Shown here one piece after another: positions 1 through 8,434 of a DNA stretch of 64,000 nt. The notes under the pieces are model-generated. The model did not search any database. It was not told the origin of the DNA and worked only from the letters and a program-made list of their open reading frames with translations. The position numbers were made by a program, and so were the translations under genes. Position 1 is the stretch's first letter, and each line of letters opens with the position of its first letter. Source of the stretch: Brotaphodocola sp003480315 (GTDB lineage Bacteria; Bacillota; Clostridia; Lachnospirales; Lachnospiraceae); the NCBI RefSeq assembly GCF_964246085.1, contig NZ_CAXTPD010000001.1. One strand, 5' to 3'.

Positions 1-2
1 AC

Positions 3-800
3 GATACCGGTGAGGTTGGTATGGAGCATACCAAGAACGCAGATCCGGACGGCAAGACCCTGGTTACCTGCCATGGCGGCGCTATCATCCAGTATCTTGC
101 AGGTTCTTCTGAAGTAAATATCAAAGACGACTTAAAGGTAGTCGGCATCATGAACCAGGGCGGCCCGCAGGCAATCATCGCGAAACCGGGTGCTCCGTAC
201 ACCAACTTTAAAGAACTGGCTGATTACATCAAAGCTAATCCGGGACAGGTTGTTGTAGGATGCTCCTTAGGCGGCACCACTCAGGTACTCTTCACTTCCT
301 TAATCGAGGAGTTAACTGGTGATGCAAGTTTAGTAAACTACGTACAGTGCTCTTCCGAGGCTGATAAGCTGACCAACGTTGCGGCAGGTTCCATTGATAT
401 TGCAAACTGCTCTATCCCGAACGCAGTTTCCTACGATGCTGACAACAAGCTGACCATTCTGGGCAGCTTAGGACCGAAAGCTGCAACTCTTGAGAACATG
501 AGCGAGCTGGTTGGCGTTGATCTGGATGAGAAATTTGCTACCACTCAGGAGCAGGGCGTTAGCGCAACCTGGGATTCCAACTACTATGTACTGGCTCCGA
601 AGGATACTCCGGATGATGTATGCGAGGCTATCAATGAGGCTATTCAGAAAGCAACGGAAGTTCAGTCCTTCATTGATGGCAACAACTCCATGGCTACTTA
701 TATCGCAGCAGTAAACTACGAGGATACCAAGAAAGATCTGGAAGACGAGTGGGCATTCCAGGATGAACTGGTAAGCTCCATGGGCCTGAAAGTTCGTTAA
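3..800 (+). CDS. TctC-family substrate-binding protein of a tripartite tricarboxylate transporter (5' end outside window)
   Basis: This is the extracellular solute-binding part of a TTT uptake system; it would capture an organic acid (substrate unknown) and hand it to TctA/TctB. The frame is open from base 3, so the signal peptide and first lobe lie upstream of the window. Visible family features are the HGG stretch in the lobe after the N-terminus, the IIAKPGAPY segment followed by an F-K-E-L-ADYIKANPG helix, and the late APKDTPDDV segment that precedes the C-terminal helices, all typical of TctC/Bug proteins. The gene is followed by a hairpin and then tctB and tctA, the usual order. Family assignment is firm; the transported compound is not readable from sequence. 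Confidence 0.9.
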   Translation, partial: DTGEVGMEHTKNADPDGKTLVTCHGGAIIQYLAGSSEVNIKDDLKVVGIMNQGGPQAIIAKPGAPYTNFKELADYIKANPGQVVVGCSLGGTTQVLFTSLIEELTGDASLVNYVQCSSEADKLTNVAAGSIDIANCSIPNAVSYDADNKLTILGSLGPKAATLENMSELVGVDLDEKFATTQEQGVSATWDSNYYVLAPKDTPDDVCEAINEAIQKATEVQSFIDGNNSMATYIAAVNYEDTKKDLEDEWAFQDELVSSMGLKVR

Positions 801-835
801 GTAGATCGAACAGTGAAACGCAACTAAAAATGATG

Positions 836-874
836 TCCGGCTGTCCCTTCCATTCGGACAGCCGGATTTCTTTT
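836..874 (+). terminator. Hairpin between binding-protein gene and tctB
   Basis: A perfect 11-bp stem (TCCGGCTGTCC at 836-846 with GGACAGCCGGA at 856-866, 9-base loop) is followed by TTTCTTTT. It lies 36 bases after the binding-protein stop and ends 16 bases before the tctB start. It looks like an intrinsic terminator that lets only part of the transcription pass, giving more binding protein than membrane subunits; it would also protect the 3' end of the first gene's mRNA. Confidence 0.8.
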
Positions 875-890
875 GGAAAGAGGTATCTCT

Positions 891-1394
891 ATGAAAAAAC
901 TAAACCGTACCTATATCATGGGTATTGTATTTATTATTCTGGCGCTGTGGGTTGCTTTTCAGACCACACAGATCCCGACCAAACTGGTTTCTAATGAGCC
1001 GGGACCAAAGCTGTTCCCATACATTTCCGCAATTGGCATGATCGTTATGGCAGTTTTGTCCATGATCTTTGACGGCAAGAAAGAAGCAGATGACAACAAA
1101 CATGGTGCTGCTCCGTACTTAGACGCAGCAGGCTGGAAACGTCTGGCACTGATTATGGTTGAGTGTATTGTGTTTTGCGCAGCTATGAACGTGATTGGCT
1201 TCTGGATCACTTCAATGATCGGCATGATGGTATTCATCATGACTCTGAAAGTTGACAAGAAGATCAATATCGTATTTGCAATCGTATTCAGTATCGCACT
1301 TGGCAGCTTGTGCTACTTTGGCTTCACCAAAGGCTTCAATATCCCGTTACCGAAGGGCGTTATCTGGAAAGCTCTTGGTATCCAGATGCTGTAA
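891..1394 (+). CDS. TctB-family small membrane subunit of TTT transporter
   Basis: The 167-residue product is the small, poorly conserved membrane subunit of the TTT transporter, normally with four membrane helices. Hydrophobic segments are seen at about residues 8-27, 43-62, 85-110 and 122-150. The N-terminal half carries the N-E-P-G-P-K-L-F-P stretch that links helix 1 to helix 2 in TctB proteins. I chose the ATG at 891, preceded by an AGAGG motif, over an in-frame TTG at 873 that lies in the terminator tail. The gene sits between the binding protein and tctA, 21 bases before the latter. Confidence 0.88.
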   Translation: MKKLNRTYIMGIVFIILALWVAFQTTQIPTKLVSNEPGPKLFPYISAIGMIVMAVLSMIFDGKKEADDNKHGAAPYLDAAGWKRLALIMVECIVFCAAMNVIGFWITSMIGMMVFIMTLKVDKKINIVFAIVFSIALGSLCYFGFTKGFNIPLPKGVIWKALGIQML

Positions 1395-1415
1395 GTAAGA
1401 AGGAGGAAATGTAAA

Positions 1416-2912
1416 ATGGCTAGTTATCTTTCTGCACTTGGCGTTTTGTTCCAGCCGGTGAACTTCATTATGATGTATCTGTGTTCCTTGGTTGGTTGCG
1501 TTCTTGGTGCAATTCCTGGTCTTTCCGGCGGCCTTGGTATCACCCTGATCCTGCCGATGACTTTCGCATTAAACACAAACTTAAGCTTTGCAATGCTGCT
1601 AGGTATGTATGTCGGTGGGGTATCCGGCTCCTTCATCGCAGCAGTATTAGTCGGAATTCCTGGTTCTGCAGCTTCCATCGGTACCTGTTATGATGGTTAT
1701 CCGATGACCCAGAGAGGTAAGGCTGCACGTGCACTGACCATTGGTATTACTGGTTCTTTTATCGGTACCATGGTTTCCATCATTGTAGCGACCCTATGCT
1801 CTACTTTCATTGCAGATGTTGCATTAATGCTTGGACCGTGGGAGTACTTCAGCCTTTGTCTGATGGCAATCACCATGGTAGTTGGCTTAAGCAACGGTTC
1901 TATTTTCAAGGGCCTGTTAGCTGCATTCTTTGGCCTGTGGCTTTCTACCGTCGGTTCTGATATGGTTACCAACCAGCTTCGTTTCACCTTTAAGAACACC
2001 AACTTGTATGGCGGTATCAGCGTTATCTGCCTTCTGATGGGTACCTTTGCACTGCAGCAGGTGGCAACCAGCTATGCAAAGAACAACCTGGATATGCCGG
2101 AGGTTGATGCAGGTTCCTTAAAGGGCTTCGGACTTACGTTTAAAGATTTCAAAGATAACTTAAAGGTTATTCTTACTTCTCTGTTTATTGGCTTGTGGAT
2201 TGGTTTCCTTCCGGGCATGGGTTCCGGTATCTCCAACCTGATCGCATATGGTCAGGCAAAGAAGATGAGCAAACATCCGGAGAAGTTCGGTACCGGTATT
2301 GATGAAGGTATCTGGGCAACTGAGGTTGCAAACAACGCAGGTGTTGGCGGTGCGATCATTCCGATGATCGCCCTTGGTATCCCGGGTGATGCAACCACTG
2401 TACTGTTAATGTCTGCCATGACCATTCACGGACTGCAGGCAGGCCCGATGTTCATTAAGACCAACCCGCAGCTTGCAAACCTGATTTTTGCAACCGTACT
2501 GGTATCTGCAATCCTGATCTTCGCAACCGAGCTGCTTACCAAGCGCTGGTTCCCGATGCTGTTAAAGGCTCCGTATCATTACCTTTACAGTGCCATCTTA
2601 ATGATCTGCTTCTTAGGTGCTTACTCCGCATCTACCTCCATGTTCAGTGTTTACTTGGTACTGGTATTCGGTGCTATCGGCATTCTGATGGAGTTCTTCA
2701 AGATGCCAAGTACTCCATTAATGCTTGCTTTCATTCTGGGAAGCAAGATTGAAAGCTACTTCCGTATGGGATGCTCTTACGCAAGAGGCGATATGACTTC
2801 TTTCGTAACCCGTCCGATTTCTCTGATCTTCATCCTCATCGCTGTATACAGCATAGTGGGACCGATCATCACCAAGATCTTAAAGAAACGGAAAGCAGTT
2901 GCTGCAAACTAA
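1416..2912 (+). CDS. TctA-family large membrane subunit of TTT transporter
   Basis: The 498-residue product is the main membrane channel of the TTT transporter, with 11-12 predicted helices. It shows the family's glycine-rich signature GAIPGLSGG at residues 31-39 and a second copy of the pattern in the C-terminal half (FLPGMGSG near residue 265, followed by a VANNAGVGGAIIPM stretch and IPGDATT), reflecting the internal repeat of the family. A strong AAGGAGG precedes the ATG by 7-8 bases. With tctC and tctB it forms a complete importer. The downstream hydrolase genes probably process the imported compound (inference). Confidence 0.94.
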   Translation: MASYLSALGVLFQPVNFIMMYLCSLVGCVLGAIPGLSGGLGITLILPMTFALNTNLSFAMLLGMYVGGVSGSFIAAVLVGIPGSAASIGTCYDGYPMTQRGKAARALTIGITGSFIGTMVSIIVATLCSTFIADVALMLGPWEYFSLCLMAITMVVGLSNGSIFKGLLAAFFGLWLSTVGSDMVTNQLRFTFKNTNLYGGISVICLLMGTFALQQVATSYAKNNLDMPEVDAGSLKGFGLTFKDFKDNLKVILTSLFIGLWIGFLPGMGSGISNLIAYGQAKKMSKHPEKFGTGIDEGIWATEVANNAGVGGAIIPMIALGIPGDATTVLLMSAMTIHGLQAGPMFIKTNPQLANLIFATVLVSAILIFATELLTKRWFPMLLKAPYHYLYSAILMICFLGAYSASTSMFSVYLVLVFGAIGILMEFFKMPSTPLMLAFILGSKIESYFRMGCSYARGDMTSFVTRPISLIFILIAVYSIVGPIITKILKKRKAVAAN

Positions 2913-2971
2913 GCAGTATAAAAATGAATATGGCTGTCTGAATGGCAGCTGACATGTGGATATGGTAAGAG

Positions 2972-3003
2972 GCCGGAGCTTGTGGACAGGCTTCGGCTTT
3001 CTT
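2972..3003 (+). terminator. Hairpin between tctA and the hydrolase gene
   Basis: GCCGGAGC (2972-2979) can pair with GCTTCGGC (2990-2997), with one G-T pair, and the 3' arm runs directly into TTTCTT. This is a modest intrinsic terminator within the 178-base gap between tctA and the first hydrolase gene. It probably lowers, rather than abolishes, expression of the downstream genes. Confidence 0.5.
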
Positions 3004-3090
3004 ACTGCCAAAATTTGGCTGAAAACGGCAAATTTACAAATTTTTATGACAAATCGGATATTTGGTTCAGGCAAGAAGGAGGAATATGTC

Positions 3091-3984
3091 ATGTTAACCC
3101 AGGAACAGAAAGAAACCATGATTGCTGCATTGCGTGGCAAGAGCGTGGCAAAAGAGAACATTACAGAAGAATATAAGAAAAATCTGGATCTGGCAGAGCG
3201 GGAAGCGGTCAAGGTTACCACTTCTGAGGGACCAGTTCCGTGCTACATCTTTAAGGCAAAGAACCGCACGGAGAACTGCAGAGTTCATATCAACGTGCAC
3301 GGCGGTGGCTTTGTCCGTCCGCATGTGCTCAGAGATGAAATTTACTCAGCAAAAGTGGCAGATGCCATTCAGGGAATCGTTGTAGATGTCGATTACAGCC
3401 TGGCTCCGGAGTATCCGTATCCGAGAGCATTCAACGAGACCTACGAGGTCTGCAGATGGGTATTCTCTATGCTGGATCACTGGGATGCCGACGGAAAGCG
3501 CGTTTCCATGGGCGGACACAGTGCAGGCGCAAATCTGACTGCAGCAGTCTGCTTAAAGGCAAACCAGACGAAGGAATTCCAGTTCTGCTTACAGGTTCTG
3601 GACTACGGCGCATTTGATATGGTAACTGACCCGGCAGACAAGCCGGAGGCAGCAACCAACATGATTCCGGTAGAGCGAGGCAGAATGTTCAGCCTGGCCT
3701 ATACCGATGGAAACCTGGAAAACTTAAAAGATCCGTACTGCAGTCCGCTTCTTGCGACTGACGAGATGCTGAAGGGACTTCCGGAGGCACTTATAACCAG
3801 TGCAGGTCATGACAATTTCCGTTTTGAGGATGCGGACTATGCAAAACGTCTGGTGCTGGCCGGAGTAAAGGTAACTCAGAAATGCTTCTTAAATTCTTAT
3901 CACGGCTTTATCGTACACTGTACAGATGAGTGGGAAGAAGGGCAGCAGCTGGTAATTGACACAATCAGGCAGGCTTCCCTGTAA
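3091..3984 (+). CDS. Alpha/beta-hydrolase, HSL/Aes-type esterase
   Basis: This cytoplasmic 297-residue enzyme belongs to the hormone-sensitive-lipase-like branch of alpha/beta hydrolases, which cleave short carboxyl esters. The oxyanion-hole motif HGGG is at residues 70-73, the nucleophile elbow GHSAG at 142-146 (Ser144), the acid is probably Asp241 in a GHD motif and the base His271 in YHGF. I placed the start at the ATG behind AAGGAGG at 3076-3082 rather than at in-frame upstream codons, which lack a ribosome site and would add an unrelated tail. It follows a TTT transporter and precedes a DUF3237 protein and a second hydrolase, so it probably acts on the imported compound. Confidence 0.85.
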   Translation: MLTQEQKETMIAALRGKSVAKENITEEYKKNLDLAEREAVKVTTSEGPVPCYIFKAKNRTENCRVHINVHGGGFVRPHVLRDEIYSAKVADAIQGIVVDVDYSLAPEYPYPRAFNETYEVCRWVFSMLDHWDADGKRVSMGGHSAGANLTAAVCLKANQTKEFQFCLQVLDYGAFDMVTDPADKPEAATNMIPVERGRMFSLAYTDGNLENLKDPYCSPLLATDEMLKGLPEALITSAGHDNFRFEDADYAKRLVLAGVKVTQKCFLNSYHGFIVHCTDEWEEGQQLVIDTIRQASL

Positions 3985-4015
3985 TCTGGAGTAGGGTGGA
4001 AAGGAACAGAAAGAT

Positions 4016-4474
4016 ATGAAGGTTCAGTTAGATGCAGAACTGGTTATGGAGTTGCGTGCAGACTGTCCAGAAGAGGACAGACTGGTTGTCGGTGGCAATG
4101 ACTGGGGATTTTTAAAGGTGATTCAGATTAAAGGAGGTTATTTTGATGGAGAAAAGCTCCGTGGACGCGTGGTTCCAGGCGGAGCAGACTGGAATATGGG
4201 CGTCGGCGGCGATACCGAGGAAAGCGTTCATTCTAGAACTGTATTTGCTAAATATCTCCTTCAGACGGATGACGGTGTTTACATTGCAATCGAAAACCTA
4301 GGCTATAAATATGTGGAGCAGGAGAAAAACAGCGTGATCCAGACACGTCCATCGTTCCATGCACCGAGAGGAAAATATGAGTGGCTGAATTATGGAGTGT
4401 ATGTGGGAAGTCTTTCTGGCAGCACGGAAAATGGAGTGCGTGGTGTAAACATCAAAATTTATAAGATGATGTAA
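4016..4474 (+). CDS. DUF3237 domain protein
   Basis: The 152-residue product matches the DUF3237 family: a single small beta-rich domain with the recognisable G-x-x-F-D-G-E-x-L-x-G-x-V-x-PGGADW pattern around residues 40-60 and a second conserved block near ARG/PRGKYEWLNYGVYVG toward the end. The family has no established reaction, but its members are often found beside esterases and transport genes in catabolic clusters. Here it lies 31 bases after one hydrolase and 20 bases before another, so it is very likely part of the same pathway. No signal peptide or membrane helix is seen. Confidence 0.82.
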   Translation: MKVQLDAELVMELRADCPEEDRLVVGGNDWGFLKVIQIKGGYFDGEKLRGRVVPGGADWNMGVGGDTEESVHSRTVFAKYLLQTDDGVYIAIENLGYKYVEQEKNSVIQTRPSFHAPRGKYEWLNYGVYVGSLSGSTENGVRGVNIKIYKMM

Positions 4475-4494
4475 ACGGAAAGGAATGAAAAAGC

Positions 4495-5418
4495 ATGAAA
4501 AAAGTGATTAATCCGGGACGGGCAAGAAAAAGTATTAACTTTATTGATAATATCGTGTATTCGCGTCAGAAGGATCTGGAAGGCAATGAGATGGAGCTGA
4601 AGATGTCCATCATGCTGCAGAATGGAAATAGTGAGATGCGCCTTGCCTCCGGTCATGATGACGAGGGTGATGATAAGACTCCGAAGCCAGCAATTCTCTG
4701 GGTTCCAGGCGGTGGCTACCGTGGCTGCGATAAGAATTTAATGGTTGCTGAGATGGCCTTTCTTGCAGATGCAGGATATGTTGTTGCATCCATGTACTAC
4801 CGTAGCAGTGCAGAGGCGCATATGCCGTCTCAAATCATTGATGTGAAGACTGCTATACGGTTCCTTCGTGCACATGCGGATCAGTATGAGATTGATCCAG
4901 AACGTATAGGTATCATTGGACGGTCGGCAGGCGGTCATCTTTCGGCGCTTGCAGCAATGAATTCTGACGAATTTGAGAGTGATGAGTGGTGTGAATTTTC
5001 TTCGAAGGTTCAGGCCTGCTGTGATATGTTTGGACCGGTCGACTTTGTCAAACTGATTGAGGATGATGAGCAAGAGATGCGTACAAACCCGGATTTTCGC
5101 TGGAAAACGCTGGAGGAAACGCATGCAGGAGCAGTGATGGGCGGAGATATGGCAACCATCAAAGAACGTTGCAAACAGTTCTGTCCGCCATATATCTTTA
5201 CAACCGATATGAGCCCAATGATGATCCTGCATGGAGATTGTGATAAACTGGTATCCTGCTCCATCAGTGAAGATTTTTATGACAAGATTGTAGAACGTGG
5301 CATGGATGATCGCACGGAGTTCTATATTTTAAATGGCGCTGGACATGGAACAAAAGAATTTTTCCAGCCAGAGACTAAAAAGCTGATTGAGAAATTTTTT
5401 GACAAATATCTGAAATAA
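4495..5418 (+). CDS. Alpha/beta-hydrolase, second esterase of the TTT locus
   Basis: The 307-residue enzyme is an alpha/beta hydrolase of the Aes/BD-FAE type. The usual HGGG is replaced by PGGG at residues 71-74; the nucleophile elbow is GRSAGG at 142-147 (Ser144), the acid is probably Asp250 in HGDCD, and the base is His284 in GAGHG. It is clearly diverged from the first hydrolase of this operon, so the two probably act on different bonds or steps. A GGAAAGGA ribosome site precedes the ATG. It has no signal peptide and acts in the cytoplasm. The substrate is unknown. Confidence 0.85.
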   Translation: MKKVINPGRARKSINFIDNIVYSRQKDLEGNEMELKMSIMLQNGNSEMRLASGHDDEGDDKTPKPAILWVPGGGYRGCDKNLMVAEMAFLADAGYVVASMYYRSSAEAHMPSQIIDVKTAIRFLRAHADQYEIDPERIGIIGRSAGGHLSALAAMNSDEFESDEWCEFSSKVQACCDMFGPVDFVKLIEDDEQEMRTNPDFRWKTLEETHAGAVMGGDMATIKERCKQFCPPYIFTTDMSPMMILHGDCDKLVSCSISEDFYDKIVERGMDDRTEFYILNGAGHGTKEFFQPETKKLIEKFFDKYLK

Positions 5419-5451
5419 GTGTGACTGCAAAGAACTGGATCAGCCACAGAT

Positions 5452-5495
5452 AAACAGGCTGGTTGCGCTGAATGGTCGGCAGAACCGGCCTGTTT
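5452..5495 (+). other. Hairpin before the UxuA-like gene
   Basis: AAACAGGCTGGTT (5452-5464) pairs with AACCGGCCTGTTT (5483-5495) with one G-T pair, giving a 13-bp stem in the 106-base gap. It is not followed by a clear T-run, so it may act as an mRNA processing or stabilising element rather than as a terminator. Confidence 0.5.
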
Positions 5496-5524
5496 CACTT
5501 TGAGAAATGAGGAGGATTTTTCAT

Positions 5525-6514
5525 ATGATGAAGGTACAGGTGCCTATGTGGTCCACAGCCGGCGATGCGGAATTGCAGTTTTACCGGGAGATGGGCGTGG
5601 AGTACATCTCCGTGATGTTTCATGAAAACGACTGGGATTATGAGAGCGTATCCCGTTTGCAGGAGCGCATGGCGAAATTTGATCTGAAAATCACGGATGC
5701 GGGAAGTTTTTCTGTATTCAAAAACCCGATCATCCATCTAGGACTGGATGGCAGAGATGAGCAGATTGATCGATATAACCGCTTTACTACCGTGATGGGG
5801 CAGTGCAAAATTCCAATCTGTTCTCTGGCATGGCAGCCAGACGGTGCAGTTCGTTCTTACAAACGTGTCGGACAATATACGCGTGGCTCGGTCAGTGGAA
5901 TTGTAGACATGACGGAGATAGAAAAAAGGGAATTGAGTCATGGGCGCATCTATTCTGAAGAGGAAATCTGGGATAATTTTAAATATTTCCTGGATCGTAC
6001 GCTTCCTGTCTGCGAGAAGGCCGGGGTAAAGATGGCGCTTCATCCAAATGATCCGCCTACGGCCTGTGTCATGGGAGTGTCGAGCCTGATTTATAACAGC
6101 GAGGGTTTCAAAAGGGCATTTGAACTGGCCGGAAACAGTCCGTATCTGGGAATGAAGCTTTGCGTTGGCTGCTGGTTGGAGGCCGGAGATGCCTTTGGAA
6201 ATCTGATGGAGGATATTCGCTACTTTGTGGAACTGGGAAAGGTGCTTGCAGTCCATTTCCGGAACTTAAGCGCTCCAATGCCATATTTTGAGGAAGTACT
6301 TCTTGAGGATGGCTATGCGGATATGTATAGGATTATGAAGCAGCTGGTGCGCTACGGATGTGATGCATTGATTTCTGTGGATCATGTAGCTCATGGTGTG
6401 CCGGAGTTTGGCGGTATGGCGGGTGCCTATGGCTATTCCACCGGCTATATGAAGGGGCTTTTATACGCAGCGGAACGGGAGATAAAACGGGAGATACAGG
6501 AACAGCGGCTGTAA
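5525..6514 (+). CDS. UxuA-like (mannonate dehydratase superfamily) protein
   Basis: The 329-residue product has a sugar-phosphate-isomerase-like TIM barrel related to mannonate dehydratase. Shared features are the metal-site segment MALHPNDPP, the following G-V-SS-L loop, an L-C-V-G-C-W strand, the VHFRN strand (FVHLRN in UxuA) and DHV near the C-terminus. It is shorter than typical UxuA (about 350-400 residues) and diverged, so the substrate is probably another sugar acid or related polyol acid. The ATG at 5525 is 9 bases after GAGGAGG; an ATG at 5507 overlaps that site and is rejected. As last gene of the TTT/hydrolase operon it likely performs a dehydration or isomerisation after ester cleavage. 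Confidence 0.7.
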   Translation: MMKVQVPMWSTAGDAELQFYREMGVEYISVMFHENDWDYESVSRLQERMAKFDLKITDAGSFSVFKNPIIHLGLDGRDEQIDRYNRFTTVMGQCKIPICSLAWQPDGAVRSYKRVGQYTRGSVSGIVDMTEIEKRELSHGRIYSEEEIWDNFKYFLDRTLPVCEKAGVKMALHPNDPPTACVMGVSSLIYNSEGFKRAFELAGNSPYLGMKLCVGCWLEAGDAFGNLMEDIRYFVELGKVLAVHFRNLSAPMPYFEEVLLEDGYADMYRIMKQLVRYGCDALISVDHVAHGVPEFGGMAGAYGYSTGYMKGLLYAAEREIKREIQEQRL

Positions 6515-6574
6515 ATCACAGCAGATAAGTAAGTTCGTTAATTAACAACCTCACACGTTATATCAGAACCTTAT

Positions 6575-6613
6575 AAAATGGCTTGAATCCTACGGATTTA
6601 AGCCATTTTTTCG
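6575..6613 (+). terminator. Terminator of the first TTT operon
   Basis: AAAATGGCTTGAATCC (6575-6590) pairs with GGATTTAAGCCATTTT (6594-6609) and the arm continues into a T-run. This is a strong intrinsic terminator 60 bases after the UxuA-like gene. Confidence 0.9.
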
Positions 6614-6683
6614 TGCATCCCCGGCATAGGGAATCTGCACATTGTACGAAATTTAAAAATACTTGTTTGCTTTTTAACTTAAC

Positions 6684-6712
6684 TTGTATACAGAATACAA
6701 CAGGTGTAAAAT
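6684..6712 (+). promoter_or_regulatory. Promoter with overlapping palindrome for the GltD-like gene
   Basis: TTGTAT (6684-6689) and TAAAAT (6707-6712) are separated by 17 bases, a good sigma-A layout. The -35 box is the left half of an inverted repeat TTGTAT-N5-ATACAA (6684-6700), so a dimeric repressor bound there would block RNA polymerase. The transcript leader also contains a CCGGCC...GGCCGG inverted repeat around 6752-6776. Confidence 0.65.
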
Positions 6713-6796
6713 AAAGCCGTAGTTGAGAAAAAGTGAAATGAAAACAAGAAAACCGGCCTGTCTGAGAGGCGGCCGGAACAAAAGGGAGAGTAAGCT

Positions 6797-8095
6797 ATGG
6801 CAGTACATGTAATTAATGAAGCAAACCGTTGTCTGAATTGCAAAAAACCGATGTGTATGCAGGGTTGTCCGATCCATACCCCGATCCCTATGATGATCAA
6901 GGCATTTAAAGAAGGAAACTTAAATGAGGCGGGGGAGATGCTGTTTGAGAACAATCCCATGTCCATGATCTGTTCCCTGGTCTGCAACCATGAGAACCAG
7001 TGTGAGGGTCACTGCGTGCTGGGCCGCAAGGGCGAGCCGGTGCATATCAGCAGCATTGAGAATTATGTTTCCGATACTTATTTTGATAAAATGCAGATTC
7101 CGTGCCAGCCGAAGAACGGCAAGAAGGTTGCTGTGATCGGTGCGGGTCCTGCAGGTATTACCATCGCCATCCTGCTGGCGAAGAAGGGCTATGGCGTGAC
7201 CATCTTTGATTCCAGGGATAAGATCGGCGGTGTACTGCAGTATGGTATTCCGGCGTTCCGTCTGCCGAAGTCCATTCTGGAGCGGTATAAGAACAAACTG
7301 CGCGAGATCGGTATTAAGATCCGTCCGAACACCACCATCGGCGGCGCGCTGGAGATCAAGGATCTGTTCCGGGACGGTTACCAGAGCATTTTCATCGGAA
7401 CCGGTGTATGGAGACCGAAAACGCTGGGAATAAAGGGAGAGTCTCTGGGAAATGTGCACTTTGCGATTGATTATCTGGCAAATCCGGATTCCTATGATCT
7501 GGGTGATCATGTGGCGATCATTGGCATGGGCAATTCTGCCATGGATGTGGCAAGAACTGCTCTGCGCAAGGGAAGCCGCCATGTAACGCTGTATGCCCGC
7601 GGACTGACCAGCCAGGCAAGCGAGCATGAGACAGCCTACGCAAAGCTGGACGGTGCGGAGTTGGCATTTGGCTGGCAGCCGGTGGAAATCAACGATGATG
7701 GCCCAGTGTTTAAAAAAGTTCTGTTTGACGAAGCTGGAAATCAGACCGGAATGGATCCGACTCCGGTTCAGGTACAGGCGGACAGTGTGATCATCTCGAT
7801 CAGCCAGGGACCGAAGAGTAAGCTGGTCAATACGACAGAAGGCCTGAAGGCTTCCGCAAACGGACTTCTTGTGACCAACAGCTTTGGTGAAACGACGCAT
7901 CCTGGTATTTTCGCGGCCGGTGATGTGGTATTAGGTGCAAAGACGGTTGTGCAGGCAACTGCGTATGCGAAGCAGGTGGCAGAAGCCATGGACAAATACA
8001 TGCGCGGGGAGCTGGAGGTACCGGAAGCTGAAATGTCTGCAGCAGAGGTACCGGCGGCTAAAGCACCGACAGCAGACGCACCGGAACAGGCATAG
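6797..8095 (+). CDS. GltD-like NAD(P)H-dependent iron-sulfur flavoprotein oxidoreductase
   Basis: The 432-residue cytoplasmic protein resembles the small subunit of glutamate synthase and the NfnB/SudA group. An N-terminal ferredoxin-like domain carries two cysteine clusters (Cys12, 15, 20, 24 and Cys59, 63, 69, 73) that would hold [4Fe-4S] centres; an FAD-binding GAGPAG is at 115-120 and an NAD(P)-binding GMGNSA at 243-248. About 25 residues at the C-terminus are a low-complexity Ala/Glu/Pro tail not expected in the family. No large glutamate synthase subunit is adjacent and the gene is monocistronic between its own promoter and terminator, so it probably passes electrons to another partner. 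The exact reaction is unknown. Confidence 0.85.
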   Translation: MAVHVINEANRCLNCKKPMCMQGCPIHTPIPMMIKAFKEGNLNEAGEMLFENNPMSMICSLVCNHENQCEGHCVLGRKGEPVHISSIENYVSDTYFDKMQIPCQPKNGKKVAVIGAGPAGITIAILLAKKGYGVTIFDSRDKIGGVLQYGIPAFRLPKSILERYKNKLREIGIKIRPNTTIGGALEIKDLFRDGYQSIFIGTGVWRPKTLGIKGESLGNVHFAIDYLANPDSYDLGDHVAIIGMGNSAMDVARTALRKGSRHVTLYARGLTSQASEHETAYAKLDGAELAFGWQPVEINDDGPVFKKVLFDEAGNQTGMDPTPVQVQADSVIISISQGPKSKLVNTTEGLKASANGLLVTNSFGETTHPGIFAAGDVVLGAKTVVQATAYAKQVAEAMDKYMRGELEVPEAEMSAAEVPAAKAPTADAPEQA

Positions 8096-8131
8096 GCCAG
8101 ATAAAAAGCAGTGATAGGATAAAAGAAAAAT

Positions 8132-8177
8132 AAAAGGCTTATAAATTCAGAAAATTCTGAATTTATAAGCCTTTTTT
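8132..8177 (+). terminator. Terminator after the GltD-like gene
   Basis: A near-perfect inverted repeat of about 20 bp (AAAAGGCTTATAAATTCAG... mirrored by ...CTGAATTTATAAGCC) ends in TTTTTT. It is the end of the monocistronic unit. The 250 bases after it, up to the next tctB gene, hold AT-rich sequence and one promoter. Confidence 0.93.
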
Positions 8178-8340
8178 GATGCGCATAGAAAAATATACAG
8201 CTTTTAATTGCTTCTATATGGATTTTTTACGCTTTGATAACAAAAATTATATGCAAATTCATGGTTCTTAACACAAATTAAACTATTAGAAAAACTTTAT
8301 AAAATCGCAGTTTGGCGAATTTCCATTTTGAATCATGCGT

Positions 8341-8349
8341 TGTTATAAT
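8341..8349 (+). promoter_or_regulatory. Extended -10 promoter for the tctBA pair
   Basis: TGTTATAAT gives a consensus TATAAT (8344-8349) with the TG of an extended -10. No good -35 hexamer lies 17 bases upstream. It would start a leader of about 80 bases ahead of tctB. The rest of the stretch 8178-8434 shows no gene. Confidence 0.6.
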
Positions 8350-8434
8350 CCGGGTAAGAGGTGCGAAACGAGTACCGGACAGAAGTCGGGAAAGAGAATA
8401 AACGCAGTTCAATAAAAAGAAGGAGATGAGAGGT

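Noticed and set aside
6797..8095. Glutamate synthase small subunit proper
   Set aside because: No large subunit gene is adjacent and the gene has its own promoter and terminator; GltD-like is the safer name.
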